Part shown: in pieces, positions 4,680 to 12,914 of the stretch
Position numbering within the stretch: position 1 is the stretch's first letter
How the letters are laid out: the number at the start of each line of letters is the position of its first letter
Source: Alistipes sp.
GTDB taxonomy: Bacteria > Bacteroidota > Bacteroidia > Bacteroidales > Rikenellaceae
Assembly: GCA_017561105.1 (NCBI GenBank)
Contig: JAFZDR010000032.1
Location: forward strand, 1 to 12,914
DNA: 12,914 nt
Direction of reading: 5' to 3'
Program-made: the position numbers and the translations under genes
Notes under the pieces: model-generated
Databases searched by the model: none
Told to the model about the DNA's origin: nothing
What the model saw: only the letters and a program-made list of their open reading frames with translations

Positions 4680-6269
4680 ATGAATAGAGAATTAGTTGTA
4701 AATGTAACATCTGCCGAGATCAATATCGCCTTGTGCGAGGATAAGGTTTTGGCGGAGTTGAACCGCGAGGTTGCTCATACGGGCTTTGCGGTTGGCGACA
4801 TCTATCTCGGTAAGGTGCATAAGATTATGCCTGGACTTAATGCCGCGTTTGTGAATATCGGTCATGAGCGCGACGCCTTTATCCACTATCAAGATTTGGG
4901 AGCACACTTCCCATCGCTCTGCAAAATTGTAAAGAGCTATCAGCCCGGCAATCGAGGACTTCGCCTTGATACGATGAAACTCGATGGCGCACAGGAGGTT
5001 GAGAAGGATGGAAAGATCTCGTCTTATATGCAGGTGGGGCAGGTTGTTATGGTGCAGATTGCCAAGGAGGCTATCTCGACCAAAGGACCTCGCCTGACAG
5101 CCGATATATCGCTTGCCGGACGAAATATTGTTCTCTTACCTTTTACCTCGAAGGTGATGATCTCGCAGAAGATCCGTTCCAACGAGGAGAAAAAACGATT
5201 GAAGCGAGTAGCTGCAGGAGTATTGCCAAAGAACTTTGGTGTGATTATCCGCACAGCGGCAGTCAATGCATCCGACCTCGATGTCGAGCAGGATATTCTG
5301 GCTGCAGTAGAGAAGTGGCGCAAGACCTGTCAGCAGATTCGCAAGCGTACAGCTCCGTCGCTCCTTATGGGCGAGATGAGCCGAGCAAACACGATTATTC
5401 GCGATACGCTCGATGGTTCGTTCTCGCAGATTTGCGTAGATGACGAGGCTATGTACAACGAGATACGCTCCTACATTCGCGCCGTAGATGCCGAGAAGGA
5501 GTCTATCGTAAAGCTATACCGCGGCACAGTGCCGATTTTCGACAACTTCGATATTTCGCGACAGATCAAATCGCTCTTCGCAAAATATGTATCGCTCAAA
5601 CGAGGTGCCTACCTCATTATGGAGTCCACCGAGGCGATGCATGTGATAGATGTCAATTCGGGAAATCGCACCAAGGCCGAGGATAATCAGGAACAGACGG
5701 CAACAGAGGTCAACTTGGCTGCAGCAGCCGAGATTGCGCGACAAATCCGCTTGCGCGATTGGGGTGGCCTCATAATTATCGATTTCATCGATATGCATAA
5801 GGCGCAGAGTCGTCAACTCATCTACGAGGAGATGCAGCGACTTATGGCATCGGATAAGGCAAAGCATACAATACTTCCGCTCTCGAAGTTCGGACTTATG
5901 CAGATTACTCGTCAGCGTATTCGCCCTGTAGCGGTACACAACACCGAGGATATTTGCCCGACTTGCGGTGGTTCAGGAAAGGTAGAACCTACAATACTTC
6001 TCGATCGCAAAATCGAGAATCAGATATCACTCTTGGCTGTTGAACGCGGACATAAGCACATTACCCTTGTGGTAAGTCCGTATGTGGCAGCCTTCCTCAA
6101 GAAGGGATTTTGGTCGTTGCGCCGACAGTGGTCGTGGCGATACAAGACGCACATTAAGGTTGTAGCCGATCAGAGTGTCGGTATGATAGAGGTGCGTTAC
6201 GAGGATAAGAATGGTAACGATATCTTGAATGTTAAAAAGGCCGAAAAGCCTAAACGCAAAGGTAGGTAA
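4680..6269 (+). CDS. rng: Ribonuclease G (RNase E/G family)
   Basis: This endoribonuclease cuts A/U-rich single-stranded RNA and takes part in rRNA 5'-end maturation and mRNA decay. The N-terminal S1 domain holds VGDIYLGKVHKIMPGLNAAFVNIG at about 38-61. Compared with what I recall of the enterobacterial protein, the S1 region carries about 30 extra residues (around 78-110, HFPSLCK to KDGKISSY), which helps explain the length of 529 against 489. The catalytic DNase I-like domain keeps IDVNSGN (Asp324) and the IIIDFIDM motif (Asp368). The Zn-link CPTCGGSGK (Cys426, Cys429) shared by RNase E and G is present, so it should tetramerise through zinc. It lacks the long unstructured C-terminal scaffold of RNase E. 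It heads a run of closely spaced genes, with mfd starting 12 bp after its stop. Confidence 0.93.
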   Translation: MNRELVVNVTSAEINIALCEDKVLAELNREVAHTGFAVGDIYLGKVHKIMPGLNAAFVNIGHERDAFIHYQDLGAHFPSLCKIVKSYQPGNRGLRLDTMKLDGAQEVEKDGKISSYMQVGQVVMVQIAKEAISTKGPRLTADISLAGRNIVLLPFTSKVMISQKIRSNEEKKRLKRVAAGVLPKNFGVIIRTAAVNASDLDVEQDILAAVEKWRKTCQQIRKRTAPSLLMGEMSRANTIIRDTLDGSFSQICVDDEAMYNEIRSYIRAVDAEKESIVKLYRGTVPIFDNFDISRQIKSLFAKYVSLKRGAYLIMESTEAMHVIDVNSGNRTKAEDNQEQTATEVNLAAAAEIARQIRLRDWGGLIIIDFIDMHKAQSRQLIYEEMQRLMASDKAKHTILPLSKFGLMQITRQRIRPVAVHNTEDICPTCGGSGKVEPTILLDRKIENQISLLAVERGHKHITLVVSPYVAAFLKKGFWSLRRQWSWRYKTHIKVVADQSVGMIEVRYEDKNGNDILNVKKAEKPKRKGR

Positions 6270-6281
6270 GACCGCACTTTT

Positions 6282-9200
6282 ATGCACGAAATACTGAAGT
6301 TTGCCGAGCGCTCGCCACAAGTAGAGCAGCTCGACAAAGTGTTAGAGAAAAAAGGCAGCACCGTCCTTCTCAACGAGATGGTCGGCGGTGCTTTTTTATT
6401 TTATATGGCGGCAACTATCGCTCGTAAGGGTGGTGTGCATATGCTCGTCTGCGAGGATAGGGATGCTGCTGCATACGCACTTAACGACCTCTATGCTCTG
6501 CTGGGCGAAGAGGCCGTTTTGTTCTTTCCTTCGGCCTACAAACGCTCGGTTGTCTATGGCGCGGAGGAGGCCGAGAGTGTGGTAATGCGTACCTCCGTAC
6601 TCAATGCTCTGAAGAACCATAAAGAGGGGCATCTTGTTGTTGCTACCTACCCCGAAGCCTTGGCTGAGAGGGTTGCCGATTTGGAGGGTTTGACCTCCGA
6701 GTCGCTACATCTGAGGAGGGGCGATTGCATCGAGGTCGCAGAGTTGGAGGAGCGAGTGCAGGCTCTGGGATTTAGCAAGGTCGATTTCGTCTATGAGCCG
6801 GGACAATACTCGGTGCGAGGCGGTATCTTCGATATCTTCTCCTACTCGGAGAGTAAACCTTATCGTTTGGACTTCTTCGATTTTGAGATTGAGTCGATAC
6901 GCCGATTTGAACTCTCGAGTCAGCTCTCGAGCGACAAATTGGAGGAGATAGATGTAATCTCGAATATTAACCGTGCCGATGTTGGTCGTGTTTCGTTGGC
7001 TGAGTTTGCCGAGGATGCAACATATTGGTTTCAGGATGCGGAGTTTGTCTTGGGCAAGGTTGATGATGTGCGCTGTAAGGCGTTGCAGGAGTGTGACGAG
7101 CCGCAGGAGATGGCGGCAAAGCTCACTTCGCGCAAGGAGTTGCTCGAGAAGATGACGGAGTCGTGCGTGGTGCTCACGCGCAACACTTTGACCGAGCGTC
7201 CTGCATCGCAAACCGTGCTATTCCATACCTCGCCACAAAACAGATTTAACAAAAACTTTGAGGTGTTGGCCGATGAGCTCGTGGCACGCCACGAGGCGGG
7301 TTATCGCACCCTCCTGATGTCGGAGAATAGGGCGCAGGCCGAGCGATTGGAGAGCCTTCTGTACGCTACGGGTCGCAGTGGTGCCAATTTCGAGTTGGCG
7401 CGATTGACCCTGCACGATGGCTTTACCGATCATGATTTAAAAATTTCGTTCTATGCCGAGCATCGTCTATTCGAGCGCTACCGCCGTTACAAGATTAACG
7501 GTCAGATTAAGCGCGACGAGCAGATGACCATTGCCGAGTTGAATTCGTTGCAGGTGGGCGACTATGTTACCCATATCGACCACGGTGTGGGTCGCTTTGG
7601 CGGACTGGTGAAGATCGAAGAGGGTGGCAAGATGCACGAGGCGATAAAACTTGTCTATCGCGATGGCGATGTGCTCTTTGTGAATGTCCACTCGCTGCAC
7701 CGCATTGCCCGTTATAAGAGTGGCGACGAGGAGGCTCCGAAGGTACACAAACTCGGTAGCGGAGCGTGGCAAAAGATTAAGAATGCCGCTAAAAAGGCGG
7801 TTAAGGATATTTCGCGTGAACTTATTGCTCTCTATGCCAAGCGTAAGGCGAGCGAAGGCTTTGCTTTTTCGCCCGATACCTATCTGCAGCAGGCATTGGA
7901 GGCGTCGTTTGAGTGGGAGGATACACCCGATCAGCTGAAGGCCTCGGAGGCTGTTAAGCGCGATATGGAGTCGGAGCGCCCAATGGATAGATTGCTCTGC
8001 GGAGATGTCGGCTTTGGAAAGACCGAGGTGGCAATTCGCGCAGCATTCAAGGCTGCAACCGACGGCAAACAGGTGGCGGTGCTGGTACCTACAACCATTT
8101 TGGCACTGCAACACTACCGCTCATTTAAGAGTCGTCTGCGCGACTTCCCTGTAACGGTCGAATACCTCAATCGTACAAAGAGCGCCAAGGAGACTTCGCG
8201 TATCTTGGCAGAGTTGGAGTCGGGTAAAATCGATATTCTGATTGGAACGCATAAGATGCTCGGAAAGGGGGTTGAGTTTAACGACCTCGGCTTGCTGATT
8301 ATCGACGAGGAGCAGCGTTTTGGCGTAGCTGCAAAGGAGAAACTGACGCAGTTGCGCGTGAGTGTCGATACATTGACACTGACCGCTACGCCTATTCCGC
8401 GAACACTTCAATTCTCGCTGATGGGCTCGCGCGACTTGTCGATTATCTCGACACCTCCACCAAACCGCCGACCTATTCAGACCGAGTCGCATACCTTCTC
8501 GGAGGAGTTGGTGAAAGAGGTTGTCGATGCGGAGTTGGCACGCGACGGACAGGTCTACTTTATCCACAACTGCGTGGAGGATCTGATAACGATAAAGGGT
8601 ATGCTTATGCGCCTATGCCCCGATGCTCGCGTAGCGGTGGCTCACGGTCAGATGAAGCCTGCCGAGCTGGAGAAGACCATAATGGACTTTATCTACCACG
8701 ACTTCGATATCTTGGTGGCAACCTCGATTGTGGAGAGTGGGGTGGATATTCCGAATGTAAATACGATAATTATCAACAATGCCGACCGCTTTGGTTTGAG
8801 CAACCTGCACCAGCTGCGAGGTCGTGTAGGCCGAAGCGACAGAAAGGCCTATTGTTATCTCCTTTCGCGTCCTGACGAGATGCTATCGAGCGATGCAAGA
8901 CGCCGACTCAGAGCTATCGAGGAGTTCTCCGATTTGGGTTCGGGCTTCAATATCGCAATGCAGGATTTGGATATCCGTGGTGCGGGTAATCTGCTCGGTG
9001 CGGAGCAGAGCGGCTTCATCGCAAATATCGGATTTGAAACATACCAAAAGATTTTGAATGAGGCTATTGCCGAGTTGCGTGCCGAGGGCTTGGATGTAGC
9101 AGGGTTGAGCCACGAGGAGCAGACAGTTGTCGAGGAGATGCGCTATGTGGATGATGTAACGCTCGAGCTCGATGTCGAGGCTGAGTTGCCTGAGTCGTAT

Positions 9201-9593
9201 GTGCGCCAGCAGGCCGAGCGTCTAAAACTCTACCGCAAGATAGATGCAATGACCGAGGAGGAGTCGCTCGCGAAGTTCGAGTCGGAGCTTGAGGATCGCT
9301 TTGGAAAGATGCCGCAGCAGGCGAAGGAGCTGATGAATGCCGTGCGTCTGCGCTGGGAGGCTATGCGCCTCGGAATGGAGCGCGTCAAGGTGAAGAACGG
9401 CTTGATGATAATTCGCTTTGTGGGCGACGACAATTCACCATACTATCGTAGCGAGATTTTTATGGATCTGCTACGCAAAATTACGGCACAGCCCGATCGC
9501 TTTGTGCTTAAACAGTGCGACGGTAAGTTACAGATGACGATACGCAGGGTAGAGGATGTCGCCACTGCGGTAGAGGTTTTGAAAACTCTTTAA
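6282..9593 (+). CDS. mfd: Transcription-repair coupling factor Mfd
   Basis: Mfd displaces RNA polymerase stalled at DNA lesions and recruits UvrA. At 1103 residues it has the family's usual length. The N-terminal UvrB-like module begins with a degenerate P-loop (LLNEMVGG). The RNA polymerase interaction (CarD-like) domain starts near residue 424 (VGDYVTHIDHGVGRF). The RecG-like translocase follows, with Walker A GDVGFGKT at 574-581, a DEEQ Walker B box at 675-678, TATPIPRT at 701-708 and the motif VI QLRGRVGRS at 844-852. The TRCF C-terminal domain (GLSHEEQTVVEEMRYVDDVTLELDVEAELP onwards) is present. The frame is intact. It starts 12 bp after the RNase G stop and ends 11 bp before coaX, fitting one transcript that couples RNA turnover, repair and CoA genes. 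Confidence 0.97.
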   Translation: MHEILKFAERSPQVEQLDKVLEKKGSTVLLNEMVGGAFLFYMAATIARKGGVHMLVCEDRDAAAYALNDLYALLGEEAVLFFPSAYKRSVVYGAEEAESVVMRTSVLNALKNHKEGHLVVATYPEALAERVADLEGLTSESLHLRRGDCIEVAELEERVQALGFSKVDFVYEPGQYSVRGGIFDIFSYSESKPYRLDFFDFEIESIRRFELSSQLSSDKLEEIDVISNINRADVGRVSLAEFAEDATYWFQDAEFVLGKVDDVRCKALQECDEPQEMAAKLTSRKELLEKMTESCVVLTRNTLTERPASQTVLFHTSPQNRFNKNFEVLADELVARHEAGYRTLLMSENRAQAERLESLLYATGRSGANFELARLTLHDGFTDHDLKISFYAEHRLFERYRRYKINGQIKRDEQMTIAELNSLQVGDYVTHIDHGVGRFGGLVKIEEGGKMHEAIKLVYRDGDVLFVNVHSLHRIARYKSGDEEAPKVHKLGSGAWQKIKNAAKKAVKDISRELIALYAKRKASEGFAFSPDTYLQQALEASFEWEDTPDQLKASEAVKRDMESERPMDRLLCGDVGFGKTEVAIRAAFKAATDGKQVAVLVPTTILALQHYRSFKSRLRDFPVTVEYLNRTKSAKETSRILAELESGKIDILIGTHKMLGKGVEFNDLGLLIIDEEQRFGVAAKEKLTQLRVSVDTLTLTATPIPRTLQFSLMGSRDLSIISTPPPNRRPIQTESHTFSEELVKEVVDAELARDGQVYFIHNCVEDLITIKGMLMRLCPDARVAVAHGQMKPAELEKTIMDFIYHDFDILVATSIVESGVDIPNVNTIIINNADRFGLSNLHQLRGRVGRSDRKAYCYLLSRPDEMLSSDARRRLRAIEEFSDLGSGFNIAMQDLDIRGAGNLLGAEQSGFIANIGFETYQKILNEAIAELRAEGLDVAGLSHEEQTVVEEMRYVDDVTLELDVEAELPESYVRQQAERLKLYRKIDAMTEEESLAKFESELEDRFGKMPQQAKELMNAVRLRWEAMRLGMERVKVKNGLMIIRFVGDDNSPYYRSEIFMDLLRKITAQPDRFVLKQCDGKLQMTIRRVEDVATAVEVLKTL

Positions 9594-9604
9594 CGGGTAG
9601 GAAT

Positions 9605-10342
9605 ATGGCAAATTTAATTGTTGACGAGGGCAATACTCTGTGTAAGATTGCCGTTTTAGATAAAAGCGAGGTGCTTTGCGAGGCTGTTGCACCGGAGTTC
9701 GATATGGCTCAGGTTGCAGAGTTGGTCGAACGCTATGCGGTGGAGAAGGCGATAGTTGCCTCGACACGCGGCGGTGCAGAGCGCATTTGCGGGCAGTTGC
9801 GTTCGAAGATTGCGCGAGTGTTACACTTTACCTCGCTGACAGAAGTGCCGATTATAATAGATTATACATCGCGCCAAACTCTTGGTACAGACCGCATTGC
9901 AGTAGCAGTCGGCGTTGTTTGCAATATGGGTATCAAAGATGCATTGGTGGTCGATATGGGCAGTGCCATAACCTTCGATATTATCGAGAATGGCGCGTTC
10001 AAAGGTGGTAATATATCACTCGGTGTGGCTATGCGTTTTAAGGCGCTCCACGAGTTTACGGCGGCATTGCCGTTGTGCCAATCCGCAGAGGTTGGCGAAA
10101 ACTTCGGTTCAACGACCAAGGAGGCGATCGAACAGGGCGTAATGCAGGGTGTACTCTATGAAATAGAGGGGTATATCGGGCGAGTTTTGCAGAAAAATGA
10201 AAAAAATAACATTATTTTTTGCGGTGGTGATGCAGAAAGTTTTGTTAATCGAATTAAAAATACGATATTTGCACCTCGTAAACTTATGTTTACGGGATTA
10301 AACGAAATTTTGGAGTATAATGTATCGAAAAACAATATATAA
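9605..10342 (+). CDS. coaX: Type III pantothenate kinase
   Basis: CoaX phosphorylates pantothenate, the first step of coenzyme A synthesis. Type III enzymes resist CoA feedback and need a monovalent cation. The 245-residue protein has the actin-like (ASKHA) fold motifs: the phosphate-1 box VDEGNT at 6-11 (DxGNT), GTDRIA with the putative catalytic base Asp96, and the phosphate-2 region VVDMGSAITFD with Asp117 (family form DxGTATTxD). The later GGNISLGVAMRFKALHEFTAALP stretch also matches the family, as does FCGGDA near the C-terminus. It starts 11 bp after mfd, and its last 23 bases overlap the following gene, which suggests translational coupling. Confidence 0.95.
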   Translation: MANLIVDEGNTLCKIAVLDKSEVLCEAVAPEFDMAQVAELVERYAVEKAIVASTRGGAERICGQLRSKIARVLHFTSLTEVPIIIDYTSRQTLGTDRIAVAVGVVCNMGIKDALVVDMGSAITFDIIENGAFKGGNISLGVAMRFKALHEFTAALPLCQSAEVGENFGSTTKEAIEQGVMQGVLYEIEGYIGRVLQKNEKNNIIFCGGDAESFVNRIKNTIFAPRKLMFTGLNEILEYNVSKNNI

Positions 10343-11702
10343 ATTTTTCTTGGTTGCGGTGGCAGCTTTGGCGCTTTTGGGCGTGGAGCGAGCTTCGGCA
10401 CAGGGTGGTGCTGCTATCACTGCATACTCGCCATATACAATGTTCGGAATTGGTGAGTTGCAGACTATCGGTACAGCGCAGTCGCGAGCTATGGCCGGTG
10501 TAGGTGTCGCTTGGCGTAGCACTCATGTGCCAAGTATGGCCAATCCGGCAGGATATAGCGCAACCCTGCAGAAGAGCTTCCTCTTCAGCGTGGGTGCCGA
10601 GGGAAATTTCTTGCAGAACACACAGAAGAAGTACGACGCAAGCGGCAACTCTATCGGAATGGCGAAGAATGGTAAGAACTCGGCTAACATTCACGATATT
10701 GCAGTGCAGTTCCCGTTGGCGAAGCGTTTGGGTATGGGTGTGAGCCTTATGCCATACAGCAGCGTCGGCTACAAGATGTCGTTCCTCGATCAGCGCGATG
10801 AGATTGCCGGAAATGTCGGTACAGCATCTTATCTCTACTCGGGCGAGGGCGATGTTACCGAGGTTAAGCTCGGTGTAGGTTGGGAGCCATTCAAGAACTT
10901 CTCGATCGGTATGGCTGCAAAATACTATTGGGGCAAGATTACTCACAACTACACCTCGGCCGTCGATAACAACTTTGTAGGACAGAATACTTATCACTCG
11001 GTTGTTAGTGAGGACGAGTATGCGATATCGAACTTCAAGTTCCAGGTAGGATTGCAGTGGAATGCCCTTGCAACCGATAAGCACCTTTTGACCTTCGGTG
11101 CAACATACGACTATGGTGGCAGCCTTTCGCCTAAGGTTACCAAGACCTCGTTGTTGAACAATGTTTACGAAACAGAGGTGTTTAGGGAGTCTACCACATC
11201 GCAGATGCGTCTTCCTCACAGCGTGAAGGCGGGAGCAATGTATCAGTCGCCTAAGATTATGGCAGCTGTCGAGTATGAGTTCCAGGCTTGGGGCAGTGGA
11301 AATAGAGGTTTCCAGGAGGGCATCAACAACAATATGAAGGTGCAGTATGTGGATACTCACACTGCAAAGGTGGGCGTATCGTACACTCCAAATCGTTTCG
11401 ATGTTCGAAATTACCTGAAGCGAATCTCGTATCGCGCAGGTTTTCGTTATGGCAACTACTACCAGGCTTATAACGGAGTGTCAATTCCGCAGTACGCAGT
11501 TACTGCAGGTTTGAGCTTCCCATTCAAGTTTATGGGTACATCGAGTGTAGATCTATCGTTCGAGTATGGATTGCGAGGCTCGCATGCACTTATGAACAAT
11601 GCACCGAAGATTGGTATGATTCGTCAGGATTACTTCAAGTTGGGACTCGGATTTATACTCTTTGGCGAGGATTATTGGTTTGTACGACCTAAGTACGATT
11701 AG
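10320..11702 (+). CDS. Outer-membrane beta-barrel protein (FadL/OMPP1-like)
   Basis: The 460-residue protein begins with a clear signal peptide (MYRKTIYKFF, hydrophobic run, cleavage after ASA at 27). After cleavage it has alternating strands rich in Gly, Tyr and aromatic residues, as in a transmembrane beta-barrel: AITAYSPYTMFGIGELQ, then RAMAGVGVAW with SMANPAG, which recalls the start of FadL/OMPP1-type proteins (NPA). The C-terminus ends in an amphipathic strand (FKLGLGFILFGEDYWFVRPKYD). It may move hydrophobic molecules across the outer membrane; the substrate is unknown. The ATG at 10320 lies inside the end of coaX (bases 10320-10342 shared), and no other start would preserve the signal peptide. 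I recall an outer-membrane gene next to coaX in other Bacteroidales; this was not checked. Confidence 0.8.
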   Translation: MYRKTIYKFFLVAVAALALLGVERASAQGGAAITAYSPYTMFGIGELQTIGTAQSRAMAGVGVAWRSTHVPSMANPAGYSATLQKSFLFSVGAEGNFLQNTQKKYDASGNSIGMAKNGKNSANIHDIAVQFPLAKRLGMGVSLMPYSSVGYKMSFLDQRDEIAGNVGTASYLYSGEGDVTEVKLGVGWEPFKNFSIGMAAKYYWGKITHNYTSAVDNNFVGQNTYHSVVSEDEYAISNFKFQVGLQWNALATDKHLLTFGATYDYGGSLSPKVTKTSLLNNVYETEVFRESTTSQMRLPHSVKAGAMYQSPKIMAAVEYEFQAWGSGNRGFQEGINNNMKVQYVDTHTAKVGVSYTPNRFDVRNYLKRISYRAGFRYGNYYQAYNGVSIPQYAVTAGLSFPFKFMGTSSVDLSFEYGLRGSHALMNNAPKIGMIRQDYFKLGLGFILFGEDYWFVRPKYD

Positions 11703-11737
11703 TGTGGATTTTAGAATTAGTAGAACAATATAAAATT

Positions 11738-12914
11738 ATGAAAGCAGTAAAATTATTCATTGGATTGGCATTTGCGTTCGTTGCAGGAAGTGTTTCGGCA
11801 CAGGACTTTAACGATCCGCAGTATGCAAAGTGGGGTGCAAACGCAGAGCAGCGCAAGGAGAATATCTTGGCAAGCACCTTCTTGAAGGAGGAGTTGAACA
11901 ATCGTAACTACGCACAGGCAACTGTATATTTGCAGCAGTTGTTGGAGCGTTGTCCTGGTGCATCGGAGAATACCTATGCAAACGGTATCCGTCTTTACAA
12001 GAACAAGATCAACCGTGCTCGTTCGCTCGCGGAGAAGAATGTATATGTAGACTCATTGCTCCTTCTCTACGATATCCGTTTGGAGTATTTCGGTGCGCAT
12101 CCAAAGCGTGGTAAGGCTTATATCCTCGATCGTAAGGCTCGTGAGCACTTGACCTACAAGGAGGGCGATCGTGAGGGTATCCGTAAGAGCTTCGAGGTAG
12201 CTATGGCTGCACAGGTTGAGGTGAACGGTACTGCTGAGCCTGAGTTGGTGGCTATCTACTTCAAGAACTTGTGCGACGACTATACAAACGATATTGTTGA
12301 TGCAATGACTATCGTTAATGCGTACGAGTCGTGCTCGAAGTATTTCGAGAATATCGACGAGTCGAAGGCTGAGTTCAAGAACCAGTTCGAGACTTGCTTC
12401 GGTGCAAGCGGTGCTGCTTCGTGCGAGAACTTGCAGAAGATTTTCGAGCCTAAAATTGCAGCGACACCAAACGATGAGACTCTCTTGGGTCATGTATTCC
12501 TTCTTATGTCGAAGGCTAACTGCGAGAGCGATTTCTATATCTCGGTAGCAGAGCAGTATTACACTGTTAAGCCTCAGTCGAGCGTAGCTATGTTGTTGGC
12601 TCAGATCTTCCAGAACAAGAAGAACTTTGCGAAGGCTAATCAGTACCTCCGCGAGGCTTTGGCTAAGGAGACTGTAGTTGAGGAGCGCGAGAAGTTGTTG
12701 GCTCGTATCGGTATCCTCGAGATGACTGCAAACAACTATGTTGCTGCTGTTCAGGCATTCAACGAGTCGATCAATATCGACGAGACTGACGACGACGGAT
12801 TGGCACTCTACTTCTTGGCACAGTGCTATGTTGCAGGTTCGAAGGATTGCTCTACCGAGTTGGCTAAGCACTCGATCTACTGGTTGGCATACGACCTCGT
12901 ACAGAAGGCTCTCC
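11738..12914 (+). CDS. Exported tetratricopeptide-repeat-like protein, 3' end outside the window
   Basis: The ATG at 11738 opens a frame with no stop up to the window edge, giving at least 392 residues. It has a signal peptide (MKAVKLFIGLAFAFVAGSVSAQ, cleavage before Asp23), so it is periplasmic or outer-membrane associated. The mature part is helical with TPR-like A/B helix pairs, for example NYAQATVYLQQLLERCPGA (about 57-75), NFAKANQYLREALAKE and NYVAAVQAFNESINID near the end. It has six Cys between about 178 and 269. Glu is coded almost always by GAG and Arg mostly by CGT, as in strongly expressed genes. It follows the barrel gene by 35 bp and probably belongs to the same operon. In other Bacteroidales a TPR gene and an LptC-type gene often follow coaX (from memory). 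The function is unknown; a scaffolding or adaptor role is plausible. Confidence 0.85.
   Translation, partial: MKAVKLFIGLAFAFVAGSVSAQDFNDPQYAKWGANAEQRKENILASTFLKEELNNRNYAQATVYLQQLLERCPGASENTYANGIRLYKNKINRARSLAEKNVYVDSLLLLYDIRLEYFGAHPKRGKAYILDRKAREHLTYKEGDREGIRKSFEVAMAAQVEVNGTAEPELVAIYFKNLCDDYTNDIVDAMTIVNAYESCSKYFENIDESKAEFKNQFETCFGASGAASCENLQKIFEPKIAATPNDETLLGHVFLLMSKANCESDFYISVAEQYYTVKPQSSVAMLLAQIFQNKKNFAKANQYLREALAKETVVEEREKLLARIGILEMTANNYVAAVQAFNESINIDETDDDGLALYFLAQCYVAGSKDCSTELAKHSIYWLAYDLVQKAL

Noticed and set aside
10290..11360. 356-residue minus-strand frame antisense to the outer-membrane protein gene
   Set aside because: It is a shadow of the plus-strand gene with its signal peptide and barrel pattern. 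Long antisense frames are common here because of biased codon use.
12053..12871. 272-residue minus-strand frame antisense to the TPR-like gene
   Set aside because: The plus strand is open from 11738 to the edge with a signal peptide and helical repeats. The minus-strand peptide is low-complexity leucine and serine rich, as expected from reading GAG- and AAG-rich codons backwards.
1..12914. Mobile elements, tRNA, rRNA, toxin-antitoxin or defence genes
   Set aside because: I saw no transposase or integrase motifs, no insertion-sequence ends, no tRNA cloverleaf or rRNA-like sequence, and no defence protein. The genes are housekeeping or transport types.

Overview
The window looks like chromosome from a Bacteroidales bacterium, most likely Rikenellaceae (Alistipes-like). 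The reasons are Bacteroidota-type promoters (TTTG, about 19-20 bp, TAnnTTTG), no clear Shine-Dalgarno sequences, strong preference for GAG glutamate codons, signal peptides ending in SAQ, and the gene order HU / tiny basic ribosomal-type protein / RNase G and mfd / coaX / outer-membrane protein / TPR protein. The genus is inferred; there is no rRNA or marker comparison behind it.

Bases 1-500 contain no credible gene. They hold a near-consensus promoter firing leftward out of the window, two nearly identical 52-bp direct repeats flanking a degenerate inverted third copy, a cluster of TGGCA/TGCCA boxes arranged as pairs exactly 10 bp apart, a small perfect hairpin with a 14-bp tandem repeat, and the terminator of the leftward operon that follows. 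Bases 502-3421 (minus strand) form a three-gene operon. In transcription order it encodes two secreted glycerophosphodiester phosphodiesterase paralogues, the second of which has lost the HRG active-site motif, and an NCS2-family nucleobase transporter that lacks several residues usually conserved for substrate binding. The operon's likely promoter interlocks with a promoter on the opposite strand.

The plus strand begins with a lone SRPBCC-fold protein (3563-3970). Next comes a well-supported promoter driving an HU-family DNA-binding protein and a 29-residue, extremely basic protein resembling the AURKAIP1/COX24 (mS38/bS22) ribosomal family, closed by a strong intrinsic terminator. A short intergenic block of inverted and direct repeats leads into a tightly packed run: RNase G, Mfd, type III pantothenate kinase, an outer-membrane beta-barrel protein whose start overlaps coaX, and a TPR-type exported protein cut off by the window edge. 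Gaps of 11-35 bp or an overlap suggest cotranscription.

Most of the window is housekeeping DNA. The least explained parts are the repeat-rich leader at 1-465, the degenerate second GDPD paralogue, the unusual NCS2 transporter, the interlocking divergent promoters, and the repeat block before RNase G. I see no mobile element, CRISPR array, tRNA, rRNA or defence system.
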